64,000 bases of DNA from Fischerella sp. PCC 9605 (GTDB lineage Bacteria; Cyanobacteriota; Cyanobacteriia; Cyanobacteriales; Nostocaceae): assembly GCF_000517105.1 (NCBI RefSeq), contig NZ_KI912151.1, positions 1,000,125 through 1,064,124 of the forward strand, written 5' to 3'. This document shows, piece by piece, positions 37,398 to 48,584 of this stretch (the stretch's first letter is position 1; each line of letters starts with the position of its first letter). The notes below the pieces were generated by a model. That model ran no database searches. It was not told the DNA's origin and saw only the letters and a program-made list of their open reading frames with translations. Position numbers and translations under genes: made by a program.

Positions 37398-37436
37398 ATC
37401 TATAGACGCGCCTTCTTCGGCTTCCCGCAGGGTAAT
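37398..37436. repeat. Intergenic copy of the GGGAAGCCG repeat
   Basis: Reverse complement ACCCTGCGGGAAGCCGAAGA AGGCGCGTCTATAG parallels the unit inserted in the hybrid kinase at 593-627 (ACCCTACGGGAAGCCGCCCG AAGGGCGTCTATG). Confidence 0.7.
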
Positions 37437-37735
37437 CTAAAATCCAAAATGGTATAACCTAATGTTTTTCTTCATTTTTTCTTCACAAAATCCAGAATTA
37501 ATATAAATTTTTAGTAAAAATTTTAAAAATGTCTAGATGAAATCAATACACTTTCCTGTTTTGGCTACGAGGTAACTCGTAAAAATATTTTAGAATCAGC
37601 GTATTTACTGAGGTAAACTAGCTGAGGCCAAGTGAGATTAGTAGGTTTCCCATTGGGCAATTGAGCAAATACTTGCTAGGTTGTACCAGGTCGCCTGTAT
37701 AAATAATCATCAGAAACGACAAGGGATTATTGAGC

Positions 37736-39782
<2,047 letters not shown>

Positions 39783-39812
39783 GTTTAGTCTGAGTTGAAT
39801 TAGGCATAATAT

Positions 39813-39873
39813 AACCACAAAGACACCAAGACACAAAGAAGTGTTTCCTTGGTGTCTTCGTGCCTTTGTGGTT
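39813..39873. repeat. Dispersed hairpin repeat, copy 3
   Basis: AACCACAAAGACACCAAGAC ACAAAG and CTTGGTGTCTTCGTGCCTTT GTGGTT form a hairpin between fcl and the folate gene. It ends 17 bases before the start codon at 39890 and may affect translation of that gene or terminate fcl. Confidence 0.8.
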
Positions 39874-39889
39874 CATTCTTTATGATTGG

Positions 39890-40447
39890 ATGGAAAAAAC
39901 ACAACTACGCCGATCGCTTTTGAAAAAACGTCAATCTATGTCAGTTGAACAATGGAAACAAAAGAGCGATCGCATTTGCACGCACATTCTCACTTCACCA
40001 CTGTTTACCGAGGCAAAAACAGTTCTTGCTTATTTCAGCTTTCGTCAAGAACCAGATTTGAATCCCTTGTTTGATGCCTACTCTACAAAAATATGGGGAC
40101 TACCTCGTTGCGTTGGCAACTCTCTGTATTGGCATATTTGGACACTTAATGACACAGTACAAATTGGGGCTTATGGCATTAGCGAACCTCATCCTGACGC
40201 CCCAAACATAGACCCTACTGAAGTGGATTTAATTCTCATACCTTGTGTTGCTTGTGACTATCAAGGATATCGCTTGGGTTACGGTGGAGGATATTACGAT
40301 CGCTTGCTAGCTGCACCTGAGTGGGAAAAGAAACCGACAATTGGCATTGTTTTTGATTTTGCCTATTTGCCTGAATTGCCTATTGAACCTTGGGATAAAC
40401 CTTTAGGTGCTGTTTGTACAGAAACTGGATTGAATTATTTGCTTTAG
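39890..40447 (+). CDS. 5-formyltetrahydrofolate cyclo-ligase
   Basis: 185 residues from the ATG at 39890; a GTG at 39860 lies inside the hairpin repeat and is rejected. Converts 5-formyl-THF to 5,10-methenyl-THF with ATP. N-terminal KTQLRRSLLKKRQSMSVEQWK and the C-terminal signature LGYGGGYYDRLL are diagnostic. It also resembles YgfA. Its presence beside EPS genes is probably coincidental. Confidence 0.94.
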   Translation: MEKTQLRRSLLKKRQSMSVEQWKQKSDRICTHILTSPLFTEAKTVLAYFSFRQEPDLNPLFDAYSTKIWGLPRCVGNSLYWHIWTLNDTVQIGAYGISEPHPDAPNIDPTEVDLILIPCVACDYQGYRLGYGGGYYDRLLAAPEWEKKPTIGIVFDFAYLPELPIEPWDKPLGAVCTETGLNYLL

Positions 40448-40770
40448 ACTATTTCACAAACTTTCTGTCGTACAGGCTCTTGAAGTACGCAAATCCTACA
40501 TACTGCCCCTCTAATATAAGAGAATTTAAATGTTTACAATTAAATATCAAATCAGTAAATTCAGAGAAGTTACATCTAATATGAACTCGCGATGCAAAAT
40601 AGCATGTATTTTAGTAACAGTATAATTATTTTTGAATAAGCAAACATCAAAAAATGACTAAACTCACATGAATAAACCATCTGTATTTATTTGTGTACAT
40701 CTATGTGCATCGGTGGTCGATTTTTAAACATGACTTTGGTCGTCATTTCAATTCACATCAGACGTAAATT
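40448..40770. other. Intergenic region, no gene seen
   Basis: AT-rich spacer before the ABC permease; no structured repeat was noticed. Confidence 0.5.
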
Positions 40771-41610
40771 ATGAATTTTTCAAAGAGCAACTCACAACTT
40801 CATATTCTGACAATCTACGGACTCTTAGGGGCGATCGCATTAGTAACCCTCTTTCCCTTGCTTTGGCTAATTAGTACGGCATTAAAATCTCAAACGGAAA
40901 ATATCTTTCAGTCGCCGCCGCAGTTATTGCCAAGTCAACCTACTTTGGAAAATTTTGTCAGTGTTTGGCAAACCAACCCCTTTGGACAGTATTTATTCAA
41001 CAGTACTCTTGTAGCGGTGCTGACTGTTGGCTTAAATTTACTGTTTTGCGCTTTGGCTGCTTATCCTCTAGCAAGACTGTCCTTTCCGGGAAGAGACTGG
41101 ATTTTTATTGCGATCGTTTCTACAATTATGATTCCTTTCCAGATTGTGATGATTCCTCTATATATTTTGACAGTCCAGTTGGGTTTAAGAAACACTTATT
41201 TAGGAATGATTTTTCCGAGCTTAGCTTCTGCTTTTGGCATTTTTCTATTACGACAAGCTTTTATGAGTGTTCCCAAAGAAATGGAAGAAGCAGCACGGAT
41301 GGATGGCTGTTCAGAGCTAGGCTTATGGTGGAATATCATGTTACCAGCAATTCGTCCTGCACTGGTTACTCTGGCAATTTTTGTTTTTATCGGTTCCTGG
41401 AGTGACTTTCTTTGGCCTTTAATTGTCATCCAAGACGAAAATTTATATACCCTGCCTTTGGGAGTTGCCAAACTAGCGGGTACGTTCTCTCTTGATTGGC
41501 GCTTAGTAGCTGCTGGATCGGTAATATCTATTGTTCCTGTACTGATATTATTTTTATTTTTACAACGCTATATAGTACCGACAGAAACTGGAAGTGGTGT
41601 GAAAGGATAG
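40771..41610 (+). CDS. Carbohydrate ABC transporter permease (MalG-like)
   Basis: 279 residues, six membrane helices. The EAA loop EEAARMDGCSELGLWWNIMLPAIRPAL binds the ATPase subunit; N-terminal TIYGLLGAIALVTLFPLLWLISTALKSQ and PFGQYLFNSTLVAVL are typical of MalG/UgpE-type permeases. No ATPase, partner permease or binding protein lies beside it. The solute-binding protein at 51.6 kb is of another (polyamine-like) type. It must therefore work with components encoded elsewhere. Confidence 0.92.
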   Translation: MNFSKSNSQLHILTIYGLLGAIALVTLFPLLWLISTALKSQTENIFQSPPQLLPSQPTLENFVSVWQTNPFGQYLFNSTLVAVLTVGLNLLFCALAAYPLARLSFPGRDWIFIAIVSTIMIPFQIVMIPLYILTVQLGLRNTYLGMIFPSLASAFGIFLLRQAFMSVPKEMEEAARMDGCSELGLWWNIMLPAIRPALVTLAIFVFIGSWSDFLWPLIVIQDENLYTLPLGVAKLAGTFSLDWRLVAAGSVISIVPVLILFLFLQRYIVPTETGSGVKG

Positions 41611-41677
41611 AAAATTAAAAATTAAAAATTAATGGAGATGCATCCTGACAAATGGAAGTGAAGACAGCAGAAAAATT

Positions 41678-42379
41678 TTAGTAGGCTCCACGTTTTGTCA
41701 GTACCACCAAGATAGTTTTGAAAATCAGACTAAGATCGTAGGCTATTGACCATTTGCGTTGATAGTCAATATCCATATCGACGATATTTTCAAAGTCTTT
41801 GATGCTAGAACGACCATTTACTTGCCATTCTCCTGTCATACCTGGTTTAACTCGCAGTCTTTGCCAGTGATGTGCTTGGTAATGCATTACTTCATCAGGA
41901 GTAGGCGGACGAGTACCAACTAAGCTCATCTCTCCGCGTAGAACGTTCCAAAACTGAGGTAATTCATCTAAACTAGTGCGGCGTAAAATTTTACCTACGC
42001 GAGTAATACGAGGGTCTTCAGTGCACTTAAAGATATGACCTGTAGCTTCGTTTTTCACTAAATGCTTGAGTTTATCTGCACCGACAATCATAGAACGGAA
42101 TTTCCACATCCTAAAGGGTTTTCCGTTCAAACCACAGCGAATTTGGCAATAAAATATCGGGCCGGGATTGTCAATTAGAGTAGCAATTGATACAGGAACT
42201 GTCACTACGGCTGTAACTAACAGCCCAACAACAGCTCCTAGAATGTCAATTACTCTTTTTGTAATACTTTTAACAGACCGATGTAGAGGTTGGGGTGAAA
42301 AATTAATCGAATTGAAATTCTTCTGGAAATGCGAGTAATCAGTATTAGTGGGTGCTAAGCTGGAAATAAATTCAAACAC
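41678..42379 (-). CDS. Sugar transferase (exopolysaccharide initiation)
   Basis: 233 residues. One membrane helix (VIDILGAVVGLLVTAVVTVPVSIATLI) then the Bac_transf domain: KFRSMIVGADKL, ILRRTSLDELPQFWNVLRGEMSLVGTRPPTPDEV, KPGMTGEWQVNGRSSI and a C-terminal RGAY end as in the 36324 gene. Second phosphosugar transferase in the neighbourhood, on the opposite strand, suggesting a second polysaccharide or a different first sugar. Divergent from nothing close; convergent with the ABC permease. Confidence 0.92.
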   Translation of the reverse strand: MFEFISSLAPTNTDYSHFQKNFNSINFSPQPLHRSVKSITKRVIDILGAVVGLLVTAVVTVPVSIATLIDNPGPIFYCQIRCGLNGKPFRMWKFRSMIVGADKLKHLVKNEATGHIFKCTEDPRITRVGKILRRTSLDELPQFWNVLRGEMSLVGTRPPTPDEVMHYQAHHWQRLRVKPGMTGEWQVNGRSSIKDFENIVDMDIDYQRKWSIAYDLSLIFKTILVVLTKRGAY

Positions 42380-42692
42380 GGCTTCTCTCGGTTTTTACTT
42401 ATATTAATGGTTTATAGTGTAAATATAAACAACCACTTTTTACACCGAGAAGCCCAAAATATCAAGTTTATACAATCTTTTTATTAGGTATGGAAAATTT
42501 AAAATTCTGATATTGCTTGCGGAGAAGGTCTAGAGGCTAGTGTAAAAATACTTCTATTTTCTTTGTGTCTTTGTGCCTTTGTGGTGAAAAAATAAATTTT
42601 ATTAACCACCAAGACACTAAGACACCAAGTAAAATCACAGGCAAATTGGACTTTTTTAACCCACCTTGACAGGACTAGTCCCTAGTCTCTAC
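42380..42692. other. Intergenic region with hairpin repeat copy 4
   Basis: Between two minus-strand genes, with AT-rich leader of the sugar transferase and repeat at 42557-42630. No gene seen. Confidence 0.5.
42557..42630. repeat. Dispersed hairpin repeat, copy 4
   Basis: Arms TTTGTGTCTTTGTGCCTTTG and ACCACCAAGACACTAAGACA C around core GAAAAAATAAATTTTATTA; closest to copy 1 at 8861-8934. Confidence 0.8.
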
Positions 42693-45600
42693 TTAATGCA
42701 CAACTCCTAAGACGAAATTAACTGTATAAGGTTCCTCCAGAGATTGTTGAGTACTAGCTTTAACGAGATCGAGATAACGACGCAGAGACTGTAATTGTGG
42801 GGGATTAGGGCGATAGGTGAGACTCCCTTGTTTTTCAAACAGTGGTGTGTTGGCGATCGCCTTGTAGTCAAAATTTTCTCTGGAGGTGAGATTAAGCCAG
42901 GAAGAATCTGTACCGTTAGGCATCAAACCAGCAGGCAACTCACCTTCTAAGAAAGCCAGCAGGCGTTGCTGACAACTGCGGGTATTGATACCACGAGCCT
43001 CGAATAACTGGATAATTTCATTGAAAGATAAAGCTCGGTCTGGTATTAATCGCAGTAATTCTGTGAACAAGAAATAATCAGTGTACTGTTGCCTAGGCAC
43101 TTCTAATACCTGGGGATGTAAGGGCAGCATTGCTAAACCGTATGCGACTCGACTGCAACAGGGAGTACCATTTTCACCCAAATACAAATCTTGAATAATC
43201 TTGGCGTTGGGGAGTTTTTGCCGCAGCCAACGAGAAACTGCTCCTAAGCTGGCTGTACCGCCAGTTAGGATGGCTTGATTAATGGCTTCTGTGGGTATGC
43301 CTTTGGCAACCAACAACTTGTTAAGTTCGCGATTGAGGCGACGCACAAATGGCACAAACACATGACTTTCTAAATCTCGCCGCTGCAAGAGCCAGCGTTG
43401 GTCTGCCAATTCCAGTGTAAAAGATTCTTGGTGTTGCAAAATCAACTTCAGGGCTACTGCTGCATCTAAAATTGCTTTGCCGAGAAAAGAACTTTCTAGC
43501 CGCTGCTGCAAGTAAATGCGATCGCTCGTATCTGGTTCTCCTGGCCGAGGTAAAGTTAAATTTTCCAACCCTAAACTAGAAAAGCTCATCCGTTCTATAC
43601 CTGGAATGGCTGGTTGCCATTGCCGGGAATTGTCGTTGTTACTATTTTCCTGGGTGGGATTGTGTGGTTGTCGCCATTTCGTTGGCAATAGCAGCTGGCA
43701 AATAATGTCTTGCTCGATTCCTTTGCCAGCATAAGCAAAACTGTGCAGCATGAAATCGCTGTGAGTCAATTCGTCCAGATTTTCTGGCAAATCAACTAGT
43801 GCCATTTCCGTTGCTACTGCGCCAATATTAATCACAAGAGTGCTACCAATAAGCGGATGGTCGCTGGTTTTAGCAGTTTGAGCATCTTGTCTACTGCCAA
43901 ATTGGATAATTTCGCCACTAGCACCATCGAGTTCGCTAAGCAGACTGGCGATCGCTTCTTCGACAAAAAATACTTGTTGGGGATGCTGGATAATTTTGCT
44001 CACTAGCAAAGCTTCTCGGACATTGAAACGATACTGTTCCGACCAGTTAGAGGGACAGGTGCAAATTACTCCAGCCAAATTATCGATAGCGCTGTGGAAG
44101 CTTTGTTGGTTTAAACCAACCGCCGCCGCAGTTAAACCCAGAGTGGTGCTACTGCGATCGGACTTTAACGTTAGAAGCAATTTCGAGAGCGATCGCACAA
44201 CCCAAACCAAAGGAACCGTCGCCACTTCATTGAGTTGCAATACAGGTTCCCATTTTTGCCGTTCATTTCTATAAGGAAGGGCAATTTGTAGATAAGGCTT
44301 TAACTGCGCGGAGAAAAGATTTGGGGTAGTACTAGTACCTTGTTCCTGTGCTTCTGTTGTTTCTGTTTCCGATTGCTGAGTAGCAGTTGGTGGTAAATAA
44401 ACCTCTGCTGGTAAACGAAACGTTTGCGTTCTAGAAGTTGCTTGAGGTTGATTTTCTGCGAACCAGTAGAGAGGAAATATCTCTGTTGTGGAGCGATTTA
44501 ATAGAGTCGCAGAAATTCCCGTTGTGCCCAAATCAATACCAAGATACCAAACCGAGTCTCGAATCTGACGCTCAATTTCTGTATCAATTACAAAATTGCT
44601 ATCGGAAGGCACAGCAACTTCGTAAGAGTCTGTTGTGGCTTCCTTTTTTTTTTCAGTTTCAGCTAATTGTGGGTTAGATAAATTAGTGGGAAGCTTATTC
44701 TCAACTGCTTCTTGCTGTTCTAAATCAGTAGCAGATTGCAAATACGAATAGACCTGCTCATCAAAGCTAGCCAAATCCCGCTCCAATTGCTGCAACAGTT
44801 CTTCATTCAAAGAAATCTCGGGTATAGCTACATTTTGATTTTCTGCTTGTAACAGTAAATTTTCCTGTGACGAAGCCGGAATAAATTGCTCTGAAGACTC
44901 ATTCAAATTCTGATTGTTAATTGTTGCTGCTTCTGTTTCAGGTTGGTCTGGTGTCGTGCTTGCTGAATTTTCCGCAAATGCTACTTCAGATAACTGCTCG
45001 CTAGTGCTGACATCAATCGACAATTCAGTCAGAAGTGCGATCGTATCAGCAGTAGGCGGTTGTTCAACAGGAAGAGACTCTGTATTTTCTACAAATGTGA
45101 TTTTGTTCCATAAATCTAATAATTGCTCTCTCACAGATCGAGATGCAGCTTGTGTATTCTCTGGGTTAGAGTTGCTCACTTCTAAAAGACCAGCGTCTGG
45201 TTCGTCAAACCAGGGATCGGTCATAGCGACACCAGAATCAGTTGTTTGCACTTCGTTTGTTGAGGGTGCAGGCGTAATATTGGTGGTATTCAACTCATAT
45301 GAGGAGGCCGCATCCACAGATAATTCGTCTATGACATCGGGGATTTCAAAATCGATTTCTTGCAGGAAAAGCTCTAATTCTTTTTGTGGATTTGCTACGG
45401 TTTGAGCATCTACAGATAATTCATTTGTTAGCTCTGGAACTTCAAAATTAATTTCTTGGGGAACAAACTCTGATTCTTGTTCTTGATTAGTTGTAGTTTG
45501 AGAATCCACAGATAATTCATCTATAACATCTGGAATTTCAAAATCGATTTCTTGGAGAACAAATTCTGATTCTTGTTCTTGATTAGTTGTAGTTTGAGCA

Positions 45601-46964
45601 TCCACAGATAGTTCATCTGTGACATCTGGAATTGCAAACTCGATTTCTTGGAGAACAAATTCTGATTCTTGTTCTTGATTAGTTGTAGTTTGAGCATCCA
45701 CAGATAGTTCATCTGTGACATCTGGAACTTGAATATTTTCTTCTTGGGGAGTAATCTCAGAGTTAGCGGCAATTAAATTGTCAATTCCAAACAAACTAGC
45801 ATAAAGTTGATCTACTTCATCACGAATAGATACAGAACTATCTTGGTGTAATTGGTCTGTGGTGCTATCAATAGCTGTGTCTGAAGAGTTTTGCGTATCT
45901 TGATTGAGTTGCAAAAGTACTGCTTCGATATCCGCTGTTGTGGAAGTATCTTCGCTGAGTTGAGCATCAGTTTCTTGAGGATTATTGGTAAGTGAATCTG
46001 ATGTATCAACTGGTGTAGATTTTAATAATTCATCTGTTAACTGATTTCTGGTATTGCCTGATTGTAAAGTTTTTTGCTCAGAGGGAAGCGCTTCTTTTTG
46101 AATGTCAATGGTAAATGGTTCTTGAGAAGCAATTTGTAACTGTACATTATTGATCAAGTTCGTCAATAACTGTTCCCCTTGCAAGCCCTTGCTATACATT
46201 CTTGCTAGGGCTTGGGATAAAGACTCGTGATATGTATGAATATTGCGCTGTAGTGCTTCAAACACTACATTTACAGTTCCATCGAGTGCGAGTAAACGTC
46301 GATCCAACTCGCTAGCAAGGCTTGTTAACCGTTCCAGTTGTTGCTGTGGTTCTAACAAAGGTGAAGCAGAAGCAATTTCTGGATTGCCCTTGTTATGTAT
46401 TATGGAAGAACTACCAATACCAAGTGGAAGTAACTGCTGCGGTGAATTCGGCAATGTTTCCGGCATCTGAAACTGAAAATTGCCATGTAGGCGATTTGTT
46501 AACACCTGCAAAAAATCTGCTATGATTTTTTCCTGGTTTGCTAACTGCTGTGCTAACGAGTAATTTTGCAGTCGCCTTTGCTCGAGTTCCCTAATTTCCT
46601 GTACAAGATTTGCCCGTTCTTCCAACAACGTTCGTAATTCTGCTTGGAGTGGAGCCAGTAATACCGACAGTGCGAGCGTATCAGGTTGGTTAATACTACC
46701 TTGTTCTGAGTAGGTTTGATTTTGCTCTAACAAAAAGGAATTATTTTGATCTGCGAACCTCGATAACAAAGATGATGGCTGCGATTGTAGCTGTTGCTGG
46801 TTTTCTGTGCTGCCTATTTGCGCCTCCAGAAAGTTACGAATTTTTTCTAAAACCTTTCGTGGCTGTTCTCTCTCACTAGAGAGAAACCGAGAGAGGCGCT
46901 TGTTAGTCAATAAACTGTCAATGTCTGCAATTAGTGTTTGAATTTCAGTTGTGCGGGAAGTCAC
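42693..46964 (-). CDS. Large Hsp70-like protein with acidic tandem repeats
   Basis: 1423 residues. N-terminal helical part with coiled coil (~95-165, QAELRTLLEERANLVQEIREL); long acidic low-complexity region (~300-790) containing five ELSVD repeats (~391-551); C-terminal actin/Hsp70 ATPase fold from ~805: YLGIDLGTTGISATL (phosphate loop 1), VINIGAVATEMALV (~1043, diverged phosphate loop 2), and ILTGGTASLGAVSRWL (~1235, adenosine motif). No substrate-binding domain of DnaK type follows. Relatives are cyanobacterial proteins of unknown function; chaperone activity is not supported. It stands alone on the minus strand. Confidence 0.8.
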   Translation of the reverse strand: MTSRTTEIQTLIADIDSLLTNKRLSRFLSSEREQPRKVLEKIRNFLEAQIGSTENQQQLQSQPSSLLSRFADQNNSFLLEQNQTYSEQGSINQPDTLALSVLLAPLQAELRTLLEERANLVQEIRELEQRRLQNYSLAQQLANQEKIIADFLQVLTNRLHGNFQFQMPETLPNSPQQLLPLGIGSSSIIHNKGNPEIASASPLLEPQQQLERLTSLASELDRRLLALDGTVNVVFEALQRNIHTYHESLSQALARMYSKGLQGEQLLTNLINNVQLQIASQEPFTIDIQKEALPSEQKTLQSGNTRNQLTDELLKSTPVDTSDSLTNNPQETDAQLSEDTSTTADIEAVLLQLNQDTQNSSDTAIDSTTDQLHQDSSVSIRDEVDQLYASLFGIDNLIAANSEITPQEENIQVPDVTDELSVDAQTTTNQEQESEFVLQEIEFAIPDVTDELSVDAQTTTNQEQESEFVLQEIDFEIPDVIDELSVDSQTTTNQEQESEFVPQEINFEVPELTNELSVDAQTVANPQKELELFLQEIDFEIPDVIDELSVDAASSYELNTTNITPAPSTNEVQTTDSGVAMTDPWFDEPDAGLLEVSNSNPENTQAASRSVREQLLDLWNKITFVENTESLPVEQPPTADTIALLTELSIDVSTSEQLSEVAFAENSASTTPDQPETEAATINNQNLNESSEQFIPASSQENLLLQAENQNVAIPEISLNEELLQQLERDLASFDEQVYSYLQSATDLEQQEAVENKLPTNLSNPQLAETEKKKEATTDSYEVAVPSDSNFVIDTEIERQIRDSVWYLGIDLGTTGISATLLNRSTTEIFPLYWFAENQPQATSRTQTFRLPAEVYLPPTATQQSETETTEAQEQGTSTTPNLFSAQLKPYLQIALPYRNERQKWEPVLQLNEVATVPLVWVVRSLSKLLLTLKSDRSSTTLGLTAAAVGLNQQSFHSAIDNLAGVICTCPSNWSEQYRFNVREALLVSKIIQHPQQVFFVEEAIASLLSELDGASGEIIQFGSRQDAQTAKTSDHPLIGSTLVINIGAVATEMALVDLPENLDELTHSDFMLHSFAYAGKGIEQDIICQLLLPTKWRQPHNPTQENSNNDNSRQWQPAIPGIERMSFSSLGLENLTLPRPGEPDTSDRIYLQQRLESSFLGKAILDAAVALKLILQHQESFTLELADQRWLLQRRDLESHVFVPFVRRLNRELNKLLVAKGIPTEAINQAILTGGTASLGAVSRWLRQKLPNAKIIQDLYLGENGTPCCSRVAYGLAMLPLHPQVLEVPRQQYTDYFLFTELLRLIPDRALSFNEIIQLFEARGINTRSCQQRLLAFLEGELPAGLMPNGTDSSWLNLTSRENFDYKAIANTPLFEKQGSLTYRPNPPQLQSLRRYLDLVKASTQQSLEEPYTVNFVLGVVH
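45311..45790 (-). repeat. Tandem 96-bp repeat, five units
   Basis: Unit starts (CATCCACAG-like) fall at 45311, 45407, 45503, 45599 and 45695, exactly 96 bases apart, so each unit is 32 codons. Protein motif: (I/V)P(D/E)(V/L)(T/I)(D/N)ELSVD. The 45599 and 45695 units are almost identical in their shared part, showing recent duplication. Confidence 0.95.
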
Positions 46965-47614
46965 GTTGATCTACCTTAATTAACTAGAACTGTACGTCTG
47001 GTGGTGTGCCAATTACTTAATAACTACTGCCATTATGTTATGCATCAGGTGAGCGTCCACCAGAAGTGAGCGATGGTTGGATTGCGCTCCAATCTGATTT
47101 GCCTCTAAGTAAAGCTTGCAAGGACTCACGAAGTTAATCGAGCGTCCGAGACGCTTCGCGATCGCACCGAGTTGTAAAAGATAAAGATTAGTTATCCAAA
47201 AAGAATTCTGTAATTTTCTAAAAGAAAACATTTTACAACGAGCTGTTCAAGTCTGTAACGTTCTATAGTTAGAACCAATCTCAGTTCTGACTGAAAACAG
47301 CCAAGAATCATAACTTAGCAAAAATTAATAAGCTTGAGTATCATTGATATAGTTTGCCTATATTATCTAAATAACTATCGTTGCAGTACGCCCAAAATCA
47401 AAATTCAGTAGGCTAAATACTGCATCTTTATGCAAAACTTTTACCTAGTTTTAACTTATAGGTAAAGATAGTTGAGAACAAAACCTCTTGTCACTTGATT
47501 GTGTAGCAGAGTTTAGCTTGATCTTGCAAAGGGCTGGTGCTTTGAAAGCTGATGCTCAAAGTGGCGCTTTTGTTTGTTGTGTAGATTGCAGCGTTTATCA
47601 ATTAAGATGTCGTA
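46965..47614. other. Intergenic region between Hsp70-like and Crp-family genes
   Basis: 650 bases, divergent. Repeat-like sequence GAGACGCTTCGCGATCGCAC near 47148 and an inverted repeat TTTACCTA / TAGGTAAA (47440-47447, 47459-47466, spacer 11) upstream of the Crp gene. A 72-codon minus ORF at 47013-47231 is judged non-coding. Confidence 0.5.
47440..47466. promoter_or_regulatory. Inverted repeat TTTACCTA / TAGGTAAA upstream of Crp-family gene
   Basis: 8-bp arms with an 11-base spacer, about 150 bases before the start codon. It may be an operator, possibly autoregulatory; unproven. Confidence 0.3.
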
Positions 47615-48313
47615 ATGGAAGACCGATATAGCGTGCAGACACCCGCCAATCCCTGGATTTTCTCGGCTCCCTTTTTTCAAGGGTTGCCTGAAACTGTTAT
47701 AGAAGCAGCCCTAACCCATCTTGTTACCCGAACTCACCCAGCTAATCAAGTGATCCTGCTGGAAAATGATTGGGGAGGTTCGGTTTATTTTATTATGGAA
47801 GGATGGGTAAAAATTCGTACTTACAATCTTGAAGGTAAAGAGGTAACGCTAAATATTCTTGGTAAGGGAGAATTATTTGGCGAGATGGCAGCGCTCGATG
47901 AAGTGCCTCGCTCTACAGATGTGATTACTTTAACTACAACTGTGATTGGCAGTATGCCGTCCCAGGATTTTGTAAAGCTACTTCAGACAGAACCAATGGC
48001 GGGAGTAAGATTGGCGCAATTGATGGCACGACGCTTGCGGCAAGTAAATCGACGACTGCGGTTGCGGGAATCTGACAGTCAGTCACGGGTGGCTGACACC
48101 TTATTGTTTTTGGCAGAGGGACAAGGAAAAAAAGCACAAACAGGAACCGAAATTCCCAATTTGCCTCACCGCGAGTTGAGTAGTTTAAGTGGACTGGCGC
48201 GGGAAACTGTGACACGAGTATTGACGAGGTTAGAAAAGAAAGGGTTGATCAAACGGGATCAGGAAGTGATTTGTATTCCGGATTTGTCTGCCTTAGAAAG
48301 AATGATTGTGTGA
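47615..48313 (+). CDS. Crp/Fnr-family transcriptional regulator
   Basis: 232 residues. cNMP-binding beta roll (~25-135: VILLENDWGGSVYFIMEGWVKIRTY, GKGELFGEMAALDEVPRSTDV), dimer helix, and C-terminal winged helix-turn-helix with PHRELSSLSGLARETVTRVLTRLEKKGLI. NtcA-like DevH of heterocystous cyanobacteria is of this class and a possible identity, but this cannot be decided by eye. The Arg of the FGEMAALDEVPRSTDV phosphate-binding cassette is present, so cyclic nucleotide binding is possible. Confidence 0.92.
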   Translation: MEDRYSVQTPANPWIFSAPFFQGLPETVIEAALTHLVTRTHPANQVILLENDWGGSVYFIMEGWVKIRTYNLEGKEVTLNILGKGELFGEMAALDEVPRSTDVITLTTTVIGSMPSQDFVKLLQTEPMAGVRLAQLMARRLRQVNRRLRLRESDSQSRVADTLLFLAEGQGKKAQTGTEIPNLPHRELSSLSGLARETVTRVLTRLEKKGLIKRDQEVICIPDLSALERMIV

Positions 48314-48334
48314 AGAAGGCACAAACAAGTCAAA

Positions 48335-48540
48335 AGTCATTAGGTCATTAGTCATTAGTCATTAGTCATTAATCATTAATCATTAGTCATTGGTCAGTGG
48401 TTAATAGTTAGTATTTATTTTCTCACTCTCCCACTCTCCCACTCCTCTACTCCCCCACAGCCCCCAACCCCAGAGGGGACCCCTAGCCCCCACTCTCCCA
48501 CTCTCCCACTCCTCTACTCTCTTATTCCCCATTCCCTTTT
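48335..48540. repeat. Heptad arrays (TCATTAG)n and (CTCCCAC)n
   Basis: (TCATTAG)n from 48335 to about 48400, then CTCTCCCACTCTCCCACTCC with AGAGGGGACCCCTAGCCCCC in the middle. They fill the spacer between the Crp-family and DUF2232 genes. Confidence 0.8.
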
Positions 48541-48584
48541 TCATGCGTAATAGTATACGCAGTTCATGACGATTAGTTGGTAAT

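Larger units (their letters stand above)
37161..37735. other. Intergenic region upstream of gmd
   Basis: Contains the terminator at 37185-37210, an intergenic repeat at 37398-37436, and AT-rich leader of gmd. No gene seen. Confidence 0.55.

Noticed and set aside
45521-46009. Additional minus-strand ORFs in the Hsp70-like repeat region
   Set aside because: They are other-frame shadows created by the 96-bp coding repeat.
47013-47231. 72-codon minus-strand ORF
   Set aside because: Overlaps repeat-like GCTTCGCGATCGCACC sequence, has no ribosome-binding site and no protein-like pattern.
47615-48313. Naming the Crp-family regulator devH or ntcA
   Set aside because: Family membership is clear, but the ortholog cannot be set without alignment.
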